64,000 nt of DNA from Aselliscus stoliczkanus. Lineage: Eukaryota > Chordata > Mammalia > Chiroptera > Hipposideridae. This document shows positions 43,386 through 54,149 of the stretch, piece after piece. A model generated the notes under the pieces. It was not told the DNA's origin and made no database searches. It saw nothing but the letters and a program-made list of their open reading frames with translations. The position numbers and the translations under genes were made by a program. The stretch lies in NCBI GenBank assembly GCA_033961575.1, contig CM066736.1:11813501-11877500 (forward strand). The letters run 5' to 3'. How positions within the stretch are numbered: position 1 is the stretch's first letter; each line of letters starts with the position of its first letter.

Positions 43386-43904
43386 TCTCTCTATCACCCC
43401 CCAAACTAGACTCTCCAGGTGAATCCTGACCTCAGAGTGCCATCTATTCTGAGAAGGGCTGTCCCTTGGAGCTTGATTTTTGACACGTTTAGGCCAGAGG
43501 CACTGGAATGGCTAGTACCGAGCTCAGAGTCTTCACTTTAGCTCCAACCATTTCTCCTGTTTGGATCCTTTCTCCAGAACCATCCACAAATCATTCCCAT
43601 ACTGATTTTCCATATTCCCTTCTCTCTCTAGCTCCAAGCCCTGTCATTTGCAGACAGTAAGAGAAAAATGTAACAGAAGAAATAGGAGGGACAAGGAACC
43701 TCGACAGTCCCCACTCACTGGCTCCCAAGGAATAGCAAAATTGCCCCTTACAGACTGTTTCTACTGTCTCTCTCCTTTCTCTGCCTGGTGAACTCCTACA
43801 CATACACCACAGCCCAGTTCAAATGTTCCCACATCAGTGATGTCCTCTTCCTCCCCCACAGAGTCAACTTATCATGTCCCTCACCTCTTGTAGTATCTGC
43901 TTCC
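43386..43904. other. Unclassified intron sequence
   Basis: 43805-43904 may be the start of the adjacent L2. Confidence 0.4.
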
Positions 43905-44275
43905 CCATCATAGTCTGGATAAGACCCAATCTCCTTACCATGGCACCCAGTACCCACACCCCATGTCGATCTGGCCCTGTGGCCCTCTCACTGAGCTCTG
44001 TGCTGTTTCTCACCTCCCCCACAGCCTAGAATACCCTCCCCTCCTAGCCTGGGTTGATTGTTCCTTCTCAGTTTCCTAAAATATTCTGTATATATCTCTG
44101 TGGCTATACGTTCCTATTTTTTCCAAGTTCATTCTTTCCATTTTTGTCTCCCACGTGGACTTCGCATCTCTGAGGACAATGATTTTTGTGTTGTTCATGC
44201 CTCTGTCCTTGGCAACTAGCACAGAGCCTGGCACACAGTAGGTGCTCGTTAAATGCTTATTCAGTGACCAGTGTG
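43905..44275 (+). repeat. L2 3'-end fragment
   Basis: CCCACACCCCATGTCGATCT, GTGCTGTTTCTCACCTCCCC, CACAGAGCCTGGCACACAGT and AGGTGCTCGTTAAATGCTTA, a well-preserved L2 terminus. Confidence 0.85.
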
Positions 44276-44909
44276 GATGAGGACTCTGGTACTTAGCACA
44301 TTACATCCTACTACTCTTGTCTTCCACACGCAACTGTGGGCTCCCTGAGGGCAGGAACCTCTGGTTTTCGTTGTTAGAGCTCTCAGCCCCGAGCTCTGCA
44401 CCAGCTACACAGAATGAAGCTCTCAAGCTGATTTTGAAACATTTCCCAGCCCCTCCCAAGGATCCTGGGTGATCATTTTAAGAGAGTTTGGTTTAAAACT
44501 GCAAATAAAATGAACCTCACTGCTCTCCTCCCAACCCTCCCCAAAACCCCGTTATCAGGTCTGGCCAGGAGTTGGGCGCCCTCTTGTGGCCAATGTAAAC
44601 CCTCCTTGCAAACGTTCACAGTTCTGGATGGAGCACCCAGGAAGGTGTGTTAATTGAAGACAGGAGGCCTCCCACACAAGCAGCCTAAAGGTGGCCCGGG
44701 CTGGCAGCGTTGTTTATCATCTCCCCAGGGGCCTGCGATGAAGCCCAGGGAGGTACCTCCCGTTACAGCAGCGCCTGCTGGCTGGCTCTCCCTGCCCATG
44801 GCTGGAGGAGAGAGAGAAGCAAAGAAGCGGTGGTATTTCACTCCACACGTGTCCAGTGGTGGAACTTCCAAGAGGCATCTACACCAAGTCAGTGTAATTT
44901 ATGAGTTAG
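44276..44909. other. Unclassified intron sequence
   Basis: Nothing recognised. Short overlapping frames only. Confidence 0.45.
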
Positions 44910-45118
44910 CCTTGTAGGCTTCGGGGTCAGGGAGACCGGGGCTCGGGTCCTGACCGTGACTTCAGGAAAGTGATCTCACCTCACTGTGCCTCGGTTTCCT
45001 CACCTGGACAATGAGGACAATAATGGCACCTGCCTACATAGGATATCATGACAATTCTATGAGAGCATATGCTTGGCACAGGGCCCAGCACAGAATGAGG
45101 GTTCGGGTTACCTGTTAT
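44910..45118 (+). repeat. MIR SINE
   Basis: CTCACTGTGCCTCGGTTTCC, CACCTGGACAATGAGGACAA and GCTTGGCACAGGGCCCAGCA. Confidence 0.87.
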
Positions 45119-45474
45119 TCATGTCAGTGAGACCAGGTTAAATTGGGTATCTGTACAGCATGGAAAGAAGTTTGAAGAAGCCGGAAATGGAAGCCACGCT
45201 CCGTTTTTCACCTGAGACATCCAGCCACTCTCTCAACCCACTACCCTTGGCAAATGAAGAGGATGAGGTCAAACCCTTTAGCAATAGATACCACTGTCAT
45301 CTCCAAACCACAGATGGGAACCTTGAGGCATGAGGCCACCAAGTGATGAGGCCAGCTCCTCGTACAAAGAGAACCAACTCTAACCTAACGACAAGTTTAA
45401 CAGTAGCTCAATGAGAGTCTATTTGCCTGACCAATTCATGGCCACATGAAGTGGAGGAGAGAAGGAGTGCATAT

Positions 45475-45862
45475 AAATACAAATGGATGGATAAAAAGCT
45501 GGGTGATGAAAGGATGGATAGGAGAATGGGGAAAAGGGTGCAAATGAAAGGATTAAATGAATGAAGGACAGAGAGGATGGGAGGATGGAAGCATGGATAG
45601 AAGAAACCGAGGAAGTGGGAGGAGAGTGAGAGGATGAAAGAATGGGGGGACAGATGGAGTGAAAGAGAACGGGAAGATAGAAGAAGGGATAAAAGGAATA
45701 GAGGAGGAGAGCAGGATGGATGGGAGAATGGATAGATGGAGGGATGGGTGGGTGGAAGGGTGAAAAGATCAAAGGATAGAAGGATGGTGGATGGATAGAG
45801 CAATAGATGGATGCAATGAAGGGAGGATGGTAGGATGGAAAGATGGAAGAGAGGACAGAAGG
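45475..45862. repeat. Degenerate (GGAT)n/(GGAA)n purine-rich tract
   Basis: About 390 bases dominated by GGATGGAT, GGAGGATGG and AAGGATG units on the plus strand. The 190- and 117-codon antisense frames (Pro/Ser/Ile/His-rich) come only from this composition. Confidence 0.9.
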
Positions 45863-46654
45863 AAGAGATAGAGGGAGGATAAATGGCTATTTGACCAGAG
45901 GAGGTAGGGGGAAATCCTGTATCGCTTCCCGCCCACCAATGAAGTCTCCGTGGACAGGATGTGGGGTTCACCTTTACCAACTACCCTCATTACCCAGGTA
46001 TGCTCAGAGAGGGCAACAGACACCCATGATCATGTCAATGACTCTGACTGTGTACTAAGATGTAGTGAATATTTTGCAGTATATCCTGCAGATGCAATTT
46101 AAAAAAACATCCTCTCCATGATTTTCACAGGACATTAGATATCTATTACATAAATATCTTCTCTGGAAATGGGGCCAATTCCAGAGAAAGCTGAAAAATG
46201 AGGTGGCATGAGACACTGGCAAGGGCAGCTCCATCCTTCAGGGCTGTGTGAGCCCCAGGCAGACCATGCTGCTTTCTGGGCCAGCGGGCAAGTCAGGACT
46301 CCCTGATATGGCAGGTCGTGCCGACAGCAGCCTCAGAGCCAGGCTGAGCTCTGAGGAAAAGACATCCAGCTCTGGGGCCATCATCTGTACTGAGGAAAAT
46401 GCACTTATTTTACCAAATACGGCAAAGGACTATTTCAGTGTTGGAATCTAGGAAACCTCTTCCAGATTTCCTGATGATCATTTGCATAGACTATCCGAAT
46501 TAAAAGGGTCCTGAGAACTCGCACCTCTTCTTTGAATCAGTTCATGTAGTTCCATCTTCCATCCTACCATTCTAGTCCAAGGCCCCTTCCTCCCTCCCCT
46601 GAGCTGCTGCAGCTACTGCCTCTTGATCAGACTCCTGATCCCACTTTTTTGTTT
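45863..46654. other. Unclassified intron sequence
   Basis: Nothing recognised. Confidence 0.45.
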
Positions 46655-47040
46655 GCTTTTGTTTATATTGTGGTGAAATTCACGTAATGTAGAAGTAACC
46701 ATTTGAAAGTGAACAACTCGGTAGCGTTAAGTAATCACGATGTTGTGCAAGCCCAACCTTTATCTAGTTTCAAAATATTTTCCTCACCCCAAAGAAAACC
46801 CTGTACCCATTAAGGACTCCCCATTCCCCTTCCTTCCAGCCCCTGGCAACCAACAATCTGTGTCTTTGGCCCTATGGATTTGCCTATTCTGGATATTTCA
46901 CATAAATGGAATCATACAATATGTGACCTTCTGTGTCTGATATCTTTTGTGTCGTTTAATGTTTTTGAGGTTCATCCATGTTGTAGCATGTGTCAAAACG
47001 TCATTCCTTTCGATGGCTAAATAATCCCATTCCATTTTGA
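46655..47040 (-). repeat. L1 3'-end fragment, antisense
   Basis: CCATTTGAAAGTGAACAACT, CCAGCCCCTGGCAACCAACA, TTGCCTATTCTGGATATTTC, CATAAATGGAATCATACAAT and GAGGTTCATCCATGTTGTAG are classic antisense L1 3' sequence. It is also present, shorter, at 14965-15265. Confidence 0.92.
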
Positions 47041-47079
47041 TTCTCTCCAATGTGTTGTCCACCCAGTTGCCAAAGTGGG

Positions 47080-47430
47080 GTTTTAAGAAGCATGCATTAC
47101 ACCATGTCATTCCCCTGCTTACACTTCCAACGGTTTCCTATTGTTCTGCCTCTCTGTGGCTTACAAAAGCTTCACAGGACCCCCAAGGCCCACTTTCCAA
47201 CTTTTCCTGGAACCATCATCACCTTGTCACCCTCTGACTCTGGCCACTCTGGTCTTCTTCCTGGTCCTTGACCACACCAAGTTCTCATCAAGGCCTTCGC
47301 ACATATTGTCCCTTCTATCTGATAGTAGAGACTCACTCACCCTTGAGGAATCACTTCCCTAGAGACGCAGCCCTCAACCCTCAGAACGAATCAGACATTC
47401 AGGTCCCGTGTGCTCCCAGCGCCATCTGCT
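47080..47430 (+). repeat. L2 fragment
   Basis: GTCATTCCCCTGCTTACACT, TCAAGGCCTTCGCACATATT, GTCCCTTCTATC and a GAGGAATCACTTCCC segment follow L2. Confidence 0.75.
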
Positions 47431-47443
47431 TTCTTTTTCTTTC

Positions 47444-47855
47444 TTTTTTTTTAAAGATGGTATTGGGGAACCAGGGAAGGGGAACAGACAAGTTGCTGTC
47501 TTTTTGTTCTTCCGTCTAGTTGCAGAGGACGTTGCTTCACTGGCCCATGTTGGTATCATCATTGCACTCATCTCAGGTGAGGCAGATCGGTCGTCAGTCT
47601 CTGGATGGTCGCTCACTGCAGCTATTGGCAGCTCACGCTGGCTGCCAGCCACTCACTGTAGCCTATGGCAGCCAGTGCAGCAGAGGCTGCAGCTATGCCA
47701 TGCCAGGGCCTCACAGCAGCCCAGCTCCGGTGGAGCTGTTGTTCACCATCTTAGCTGTAGAGAGCAGTGTCACTGGCCCTCATATATGGGATCCGAACCG
47801 GGGCCACTGGTGTCCCAAACCAGCTCTTAACCAACGCGCCACTTGGCTGGCCCGG
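47444..47855 (-). mobile_element. Long compound SINE (type A head plus body), antisense
   Basis: Tail complement, TTTTTGTTCTTCCGTCTAGT, the GGCTGCCAGCCACTCACTGT body, the B-box complement GGGATCCGAACCGGGGCC and a head end CACTTGGCTGGCCC. Direct repeats TTTTCTTTC flank it (47435-47443 and 47858-47866). It is inserted in or beside an L2. Confidence 0.94.
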
Positions 47856-48328
47856 AATTTTCTTTCGCATCTCAGTTTGAATTCTGCATTTACTTGTGTG
47901 GCTCCTGAATGAAAGTCTGTCTCCCCCAAGGCCTGTACCCACCACACACACACAAGAAGGGGTTGCATCCCTAGCACCTAACACAGAGTAGGCACCCCAA
48001 CCAGCCTGTGTGCCCCAACTCCAGCAAGGGTAACCTGGCATCCTCCATCATGTGGGGAATTCTAAAGGAATGTGTCTCAGTTTCGATCTGCGAGTCAGGA
48101 GAGCTTGTTTCATAGGGTCTTCTCGGTTGGCTTTCCAACTATGGGCTCCTTGAGGGCACAGACACACCTGATTCCTTCTGCCAGTCCCTGGCCACCCCCG
48201 GCCTGGGTCTTTCACTGGCACTCACAAGGCTCTTGACCGACGCACATGTGCCAGCTCGCCTCTCAGAGCCTGCATCACAAACAGGTGTTTCGTCTTTGCA
48301 CCATTTCCTGTTGCAAAAGTTTGTTGGG

Positions 48329-48758
48329 GGCCGGCTGAGTGGCGCATTGGTTAAGCGCTGGTTTTGGGATGCCAGCGGCCCCGGTTCGGATCCCACATGA
48401 GGGCCAGTGACACTGCCCTCTACAGCTAACAACAGCTCCACCTGGAGCTGGGCTGTGCGAGCCCCGGTGATGGTGGGCTGCCATAGGCTACAGTGAGTGG
48501 CCCGCAGCCAGCGTGAGCGGCTGGCAGCCAAGCATGAGCTGCCAATAGCCGCGGTGAGCGACATCCAGAGGCCAGCGACCGATCTGCCTCATCCGGGAAG
48601 AGCGCAATGACGATACCAACAGTGAAGCAACATCCTCCGCAACTAGACTGAAGAACAAAAAGACAGCAACTTGTCTGTTCCCCTTCCCCGATTCCCCAAC
48701 GCTGTTCCCCTCCGCCAATTCCCCAATAAAATCTTTAAAAAAATAAAAAAAAAAAAAA
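48329..48758 (+). mobile_element. Long compound SINE (type A head plus body), 430 bp
   Basis: Head GGCCGGCTGAGTGGCGCATT, B-box-like GTTCGGATCCC, body of GGCAGCCAGCGTGAGCGGCT-type units, tail CCCCAATAAAATC plus poly(A). Perfect direct repeats GTTTGTTGGG flank it (48319-48328 and 48759-48768). This is the cleanest reference copy of the long form in the window. Confidence 0.97.
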
Positions 48759-48768
48759 GTTTGTTGGG

Positions 48769-49559
48769 CTTTGAATTCAGCAGAGCCCAGGGGCTCACAC
48801 TGCCTCTTCACCCTCAGATTCCTTGAGTGCAGGGTTGTGTGCCCTTGAACTTGAAAGCCTTCACCAGGCCAAATCCCTTAGCGTCTCATTAATGGTACCT
48901 GGAGCTTCTGGCCCAGCCAATTGGGAGGAAATGACAGGGCTGGGAACAGACGAGCTCCTCACAGGCGTGGTCACGGGCAGACATGAGCACACATTCCACA
49001 TTCTCGCACACCTCCCTGTGCTGCGAAGCGCTAATCCGGTAACCATTTCCCAAAACAGGAAAAAGAGCCCATTGCTTCACCACGGGGCTGAGTGAACTGT
49101 CCCTCCCTCACAAACAGGGCCCAAATCCTTTACAGCTGGTCTCATCTGATTGCCTAAGAGGAGGCCTCCATAAAGACTCTCTTCAAAACCAAAGAATAGC
49201 ACCAATTCTTGGGTGAAACGGGAAGGGCAAGGGTACTTTGGACCCTCGACTCAGCTGCTCAGATTCCAGGGCAGGGGAAGGTTTGGAAAAACAAGGCCCT
49301 GGTAAGTCTAACACTGGGAGGATGTTTAGTGAGACGCCACTCTGCTCCTTGGCCAGAGGTCACAGCCCTCATTTCTGGGTTGAGCAAACCCCAAGCATGG
49401 CATTAATCACCCAGGGCCCTGGCAAGAAAGGGGCACGGATGACTCAGTCAAATGGCATTAAGCATCAGCTTACAGCATAAGCTGCCTTTCCCCCATGTGG
49501 AGAGGAGTGTGCAGTGCTTTCAGATGAGACACAAGTGACACTGCTGCATTTTAATAGTT
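48769..49559. other. Unclassified intron sequence
   Basis: GC-rich. Bases 48830-49100 are repeat-free. No exon recognised. Confidence 0.45.
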
Positions 49560-50035
49560 AAAAATTTGAAAAGTAAACTGTCACTATTTGGAAGTGCTGA
49601 AAAGGCTGCATGAAAAAGTTAGATGACCTGAACCTTTTGCCCACAATTCATGGCTCTTGCATCACAACAATGCACCAGCTCACAGGGCACTGTCTGTGAG
49701 CGAGTTTTTAGCCAGTAAACAAATAACTGTATTGGAACACCCTCCCTACTCACCTGATCTGGCCCCAATGACTTCTTTCTTTACCCGAAGATAAAGGAAG
49801 TATTGAAAGGAAGACATTTGGATGCCATTCAGGACATCGAAGGTAATACGACAACAGCTCTGATGGCCATTCCAGAAAAAAGAGTTCCAAAATTGCTTTG
49901 AAGCGTAGACTAGGCACTGGCGTCGGTGCATAGCTTTCCAAGGGGAGTACTTCGAAGGTGACCATAGTGATATTCAGCAATGAGGTATGTAATGCGTTTT
50001 CTAGGATGAGTTCGCGAACTTAATTGTCATATTTC
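49560..50035 (+). pseudogene. Mariner transposase relic with its 3' terminal repeat
   Basis: The C-terminal half of a mariner transposase can be followed: WLLHHNNAPAH, then EHPPYSPDLAP, then DFFLYPKIKEVLKGRHLDA, IQDIEG and ending GEYFEGD. In intact relatives the HHNN position is Asp, so a catalytic residue is lost. One base is missing before DFF, and further shifts and a stop occur near the Cys-Phe-Glu-Ala segment. The terminal repeat complement GTTCGCGAACTTAATTGTCA lies at 50010-50029. The 5' half, with the DNA-binding region, is absent. Confidence 0.85.
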
Positions 50036-50069
50036 AAGTGCCTAACAGAGTATCTGGGGAATATAAATA

Positions 50070-50493
50070 TTTTTCCAGGACCCATCAGCTCCAAGTCAAG
50101 TTGTCCTTCAATCTTAGTTGTGGAGGGCACAAGCTCAGCTCCAAGTCCAGTTGCTGCTTTCAATCTAGTTGCGGGGAAGCGCAGCCCACCATCCCATGCG
50201 GGAGTCGAACTGGCAACCTTGTTGTTAAGAGTACACACTCTAACCAACTGAGCCACCTGGCCACCCATCGGCGGCTCGCGGTTGCTCAGCTCAAAGTGCT
50301 GTGTTCAATCTTAGTTGTGGGGGGCACAGCCCACCATCCCATGTGAGAGTCTAAACAAGAATCATCAGGCCACCCGTTGGCAGCTCAGCAGCAGCTCAGC
50401 TCGGGCACAGCTCACTGGCCCATGTGGGAATTGAACCGGCAACCCTGTTGTGCAGAGCTCGTGCTCTAACCAACTGAGCCACCCAGCCGGCCC
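50070..50493 (-). mobile_element. Three-headed tRNA SINE (type B), antisense
   Basis: From right to left (5' to 3' on the minus strand) there are three head-like units. Two have clear B-box complements (GGGAATTGAACCGGC and GGGAGTCGAACTGGC) and the middle one is decayed. They are separated by GGCAGCTCAGCAGCAGCTCA-like linkers and followed by CAATCTAGTTG bodies and TCCAGGACCCATCAGC. The target duplication is not clear. Confidence 0.88.
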
Positions 50494-50639
50494 TCACTTG
50501 ACCTTTTGCATCTAAATAATGAACACTCTGCCGTCCTATTCCCTTCCCTCCCATAGCCCAGTCACAAATGGCCTGAATTGTTCAGGGCTGGGCATGGGTG
50601 ATATCCTTCAGTGGTAACTATAAAGTCCTTTGCCTAAAT

Positions 50640-50835
50640 CTAGGCTGTCCTATACAGTAGCTGTAGCCACATGTGGCTACTAATATTTCATTTAAGGAAA
50701 ATAAAATTTTAAATCCTGCTCATCAGTCACCAGAGCCATAATTTAAAGGCTCAAAAGTCACAGGTGGCTCGTCGTTACCAGATTGGACACAGCAAGTAAT
50801 CAAACCTTTCCATCATTGCTGAAACTTTTTTGGGA
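50640..50835. repeat. hAT-type MITE (CACATGTGGCTA family)
   Basis: AGTAGCTGTAGCCACATGTG, GGCTACTAATATTT, CCAGATTGGACACAGCA and CATTTCC-like ends resemble a palindromic non-autonomous DNA element common in mammals. Subfamily not assigned. Confidence 0.6.
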
Positions 50836-51194
50836 CATGGCTACTCCAAACCAGCCCAGATCCCAGCGCTGCAGGGTAAGGTATGCACTGTGTTGCTCCA
50901 TCCCACCCCATTGCTCCGCTCCAAGTCTGATGCACACCCCTCTCTCCCAATAGTACAATCAGCTTTGCTTCGCAAAAGACTGAGAAAAGTCAAAACAGGC
51001 ATCGCAGGGGGCTGGTCAATTAAGTTATGGAGCTTCCAGGTGAGCACCATGTATGGTGCTTCCATGGGATTATGGAGGTGTTCCAAAGAATGGGGATGGG
51101 GAGAATGCCAACGCTTACTATTAAGTGAAAAGAAGAGGCAAAACCAGTGTGTATGCTATGAGCTCATTGGTGTCTATAAAAGATAGGTATTGAT
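50836..51194. other. Unclassified intron; possibly an L1 piece near 51050-51190
   Basis: Nothing certain. The frame at 50830-51186 is unrecognised. Confidence 0.35.
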
Positions 51195-51800
51195 TCAAAA
51201 ACGTAATCTAATAAATATCACCAGGGACAATAAGGTGACTGGACTCAAGCAATGGAGGGGGCAGACAAGAGCCATGCCCTCCCTGGGCTCTATCCTGGCG
51301 GGGGATGAAACAATAAGGAAACACAGGTCGGTGATAAGAGATACATGGAGACTTAAAATCAGGTGATGCGGTAGTGAGTGGGTGGTAAGGACTCTCGGGG
51401 GACCTGGCATTTAGGCTGAGACCAACCAGAAGGTCAAGAAAAAGCCAGACTTGCAAATTTCAGGAGGGTGGGGGGACCAGGCAGTGAGGCAAGGTCAATG
51501 CCGGAGTGTCAAGGGTCAGGACAGGTCGACTCATAGTCAGTGAGGATCAACGTGGACCCACTCTTGCCACTGGAAGGAGAGGCGGTTTGATTTTGACAGC
51601 AGTGAGATACTGCTGGAAGGTTTTGAGAAGGAAAACAATGAAATCTGACTATATTCTTAAAAGACCACTCTGCCTGATGTGTAGAGAGTTGACTGTGATG
51701 AGAATAAGAATGGAATTAGGGGATCAGGAGAGGAGGCAGTTGGAGTCACCCAGACAAAAGTTGGTGGTAGCTTGGACCAAAGTCTGAGCAATGGAGTGGG
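51195..51800 (+). repeat. Ancient interspersed repeat (same family as 18640 and 33480)
   Basis: GACAATAAGGTGACTGGACT, AAGGTTTTGAGAAGGAAAAC, AAGACCACTCTGCCTGATGT, GAGGCAGTTGGAGTCACCC and GGTGGTAGCTTGGACCAAAG give the most complete copy of this unclassified repeat here. Confidence 0.55.
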
Positions 51801-52640
51801 GAGGAAAGGGTGGCATGTGGAACACCATTCTCCCAGGACTTGCCACCCTATTCAATGTGGTGGAGGTGAGAGCGGGAGACATTAGGTGTCTCCTAAACTG
51901 GTGTGTCACATAGATACTCAGTCTTAGATGGATACACTCACAGGTGCATAAATATTTTCCAGAAGGATACACGAGAGGCAGTTGGCAGGCAGGTGACAGG
52001 ACTGTGGATATCAGGGGCAGGAACTTTCTTACTTTTTGACTTTTCTTTGCCATTTGAACTTAGTAGCACGAGTATTCTTTTATAACAATACAACGATTTT
52101 TAAATGGCATACAGTATTTTTTGCTTGGGCTTTTTTTCTCTTTATTTTATTAAAATGAAAAAAACCTCTGGAAAACAGAGATGCAGACATGAAATAATGT
52201 GGTCAATCGTTATTTAATATTTCAATGATGTTTCATTATTTTTTTTTAAGAACTTTTAAATTGAAGATCAAATTTGAGATGGCTTTGGTTTCCCAAATGG
52301 CTTCTCTCAGTTGGCAACCTGTATCTTAGATTTAGTTGACAGATATAAAAATATGGTTGTTTACAGATTCCTAGAAATTAAACATATATATGTTTAATTA
52401 TATATAATATATATTTAGATATAAATTTATAAATTATATGTTTACACACTACATATAATTAAGCATATGTCATACATAAATATGTCATTATATAAAAATG
52501 TACTTGAAAAACATAAAATGTCTTAAGAACAGATACATAGGATTTATTTTTTTTTTAAAGGTTAAATTTTGCTCAGTAACAGATCAGCTCTCTACATCAA
52601 ACAGACCTTCTACCAAGACTTGATTTGTGGGAAGAGTAAA
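51801..52640. other. AT-rich intron
   Basis: 52370-52510 is a nearly pure A/T stretch with palindromic TATATATAAT and ACATATATATGTTTAATT segments. The remainder is unclassified. Confidence 0.6.
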
Positions 52641-52647
52641 TTGTTCT

Positions 52648-52664
52648 ATATATATATTGTACAC

Positions 52665-52702
<38 letters not shown>
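52648..52702. repeat. (TA)/(CA)n microsatellite
   Basis: A short TATATATATTG run followed by about 30 bases of CA. Confidence 0.93.
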
Positions 52703-52703
<1 letters not shown>

Positions 52704-52789
52704 CCCTCTCGTCCACTAAGATACTGCTTCAGATCCATGGCAAGTACAAGAGATGGGAACAGGACAGGAAAGGAAAAATGTTCCAGTGC

Positions 52790-53010
52790 AGAGGTCAGCA
52801 AATTTTTTTCTGTAAAAAGCCAGACAGTAAATATCTTTGCCTTTTCTAGTCATCTGCTCTGTCTCAGCTACTCAACTTGGCCAGGGTAGCACAAAATCAG
52901 CCACAAGCAGCGTATGCATGAATGAGCATAGCCATGCTTCTATAAAACTGTCCTCAAAAACAGTCAGCGGGCTGAACAGGGCCCCTGGGCTGCAGCTTGC
53001 CAACCCCTGT
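52790..53010 (-). repeat. hAT-like TTTATTGGAACACAG repeat, antisense
   Basis: GCAGAGGTCAGCAAATTTTT, AGCCAGACAGTAAATATCTT, CAGCTACTCAACTTGGCCAG and GCTTGCCAACCCCTG frame a near full-length, diverged copy. Confidence 0.75.
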
Positions 53011-53244
53011 CCTGGTGGCGTCTGTACTTACCCGGAAGCAGGAAAATTAAAACAAACCAAAGTAACCCCCAAACCCCACTTCCCATCGCCCGATTCACGC
53101 CCCCAAGAGCTGCCACCCCTGCCTCCTGGTGTCTTTCCCCATCCTGACCCCTTCCCTCCTGGGGTAGGCTGGGTCTCGTCATAACACCTATAGGTGTCTT
53201 CAAGCTCTGGCCACAGCTTTGAAGTACACATATGTTTTTCTGAT

Positions 53245-53400
53245 TATCTGATGAGCATGGGCCCACTTCTGCCCATTAAGAAGCACCATGAGGGCAGGGA
53301 TCGCGTATGGCTTGTTCTTTGTGGATCCCCGGTGCCCAGCACAAGACGTGGCACGTACTGAGAACCCAGTTAACCAAATGAATGCAAGAGCTCCCACTGC
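53245..53400 (+). repeat. L2 3'-end fragment
   Basis: CACCATGAGGGCAGGGATCG, GGTGCCCAGCACAAGACGT and AACCAAATGAATGCAAG. Confidence 0.7.
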
Positions 53401-54010
53401 ACCATCACATGAAGGCTACTCATGGACGTGAGCTGGGGAGGGGGCAGCCCTCCAGTGCATCTACTTTGTCTCAGTGCTATGGGAAGGGGCCAGGCTGGCG
53501 CCCCACCCTGTGTGTGTATGTCTAACAGGGGCGTTTGCTGCACAGAGTGGCTGGGGGTGGGGAGTGGTAATGAACCTTCAGGAAAGGTAAGGACCTGTAC
53601 TAGCCCATCTGGGTGTGTGTGTGGGGGGGTGGGGGGTGAATGTGAATTCCAGGACTCACAGGACTGCTGATGTCAGCACTGAGAGCCATCTGGCTGAGAG
53701 GCCGGGAGTCAGTCAGGCCCAGCTGTGGCAGGGTTATATTATCTCATTTGGGGAAGGAACAATTATGACCCCATCTTGTCATTAAGGTACCTGGGGTTCT
53801 CAACAGTTAATGGACCCGGGTCACAATTGAATAAAGGCCCAGGGTGTGAGCACCGATTTCACTGATTTCAAAGCCTGTTCTCCGTCGCTCTACTAGTGCC
53901 TCTGAAAGAGCTCATCACCTATACTCCCATTTTACAGACGTGCCTGCACTGACCTGGGGCTGTCTCAGCTCGATTTCAGGGTTCGCTAGGGAGAAACAAT
54001 CTTTCACCTG
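53401..54010. other. Unclassified GC-rich intron
   Basis: A short G-rich run lies at 53610-53637. No exon recognised. Confidence 0.45.
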
Positions 54011-54026
54011 CAAAATGAGCATCTTT

Positions 54027-54133
54027 TTTTTTTTTTTTTGAGGGCAGTCTCACTGGCCCTCATATGTGGGACCCGAACCAGGGCCGCTGGCTTCCCAAGC
54101 CAGCGCTTAACCACCGCACCACTCGGCCGGCTC
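54027..54133 (-). mobile_element. Short tRNA-head SINE (type A), antisense, 16-bp TSD
   Basis: Poly(T), GAGGGCAGTCTCACTGGCCC, head end CACTCGGCCGGCTC. Perfect direct repeats CAAAATGAGCATCTTT flank it (54011-54026 and 54134-54149). Confidence 0.97.
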
Positions 54134-54149
54134 CAAAATGAGCATCTTT

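Noticed and set aside
45408..45980. 190-codon minus-strand frame
   Set aside because: Pure low-complexity translation of a degenerate GGAT tract.
47408..47912. Open frames of 130-140 codons at 47.4-47.9 kb
   Set aside because: Translations of the antisense compound SINE; the same peptides recur at 23.2, 26.2 and 48.5 kb for the same reason.
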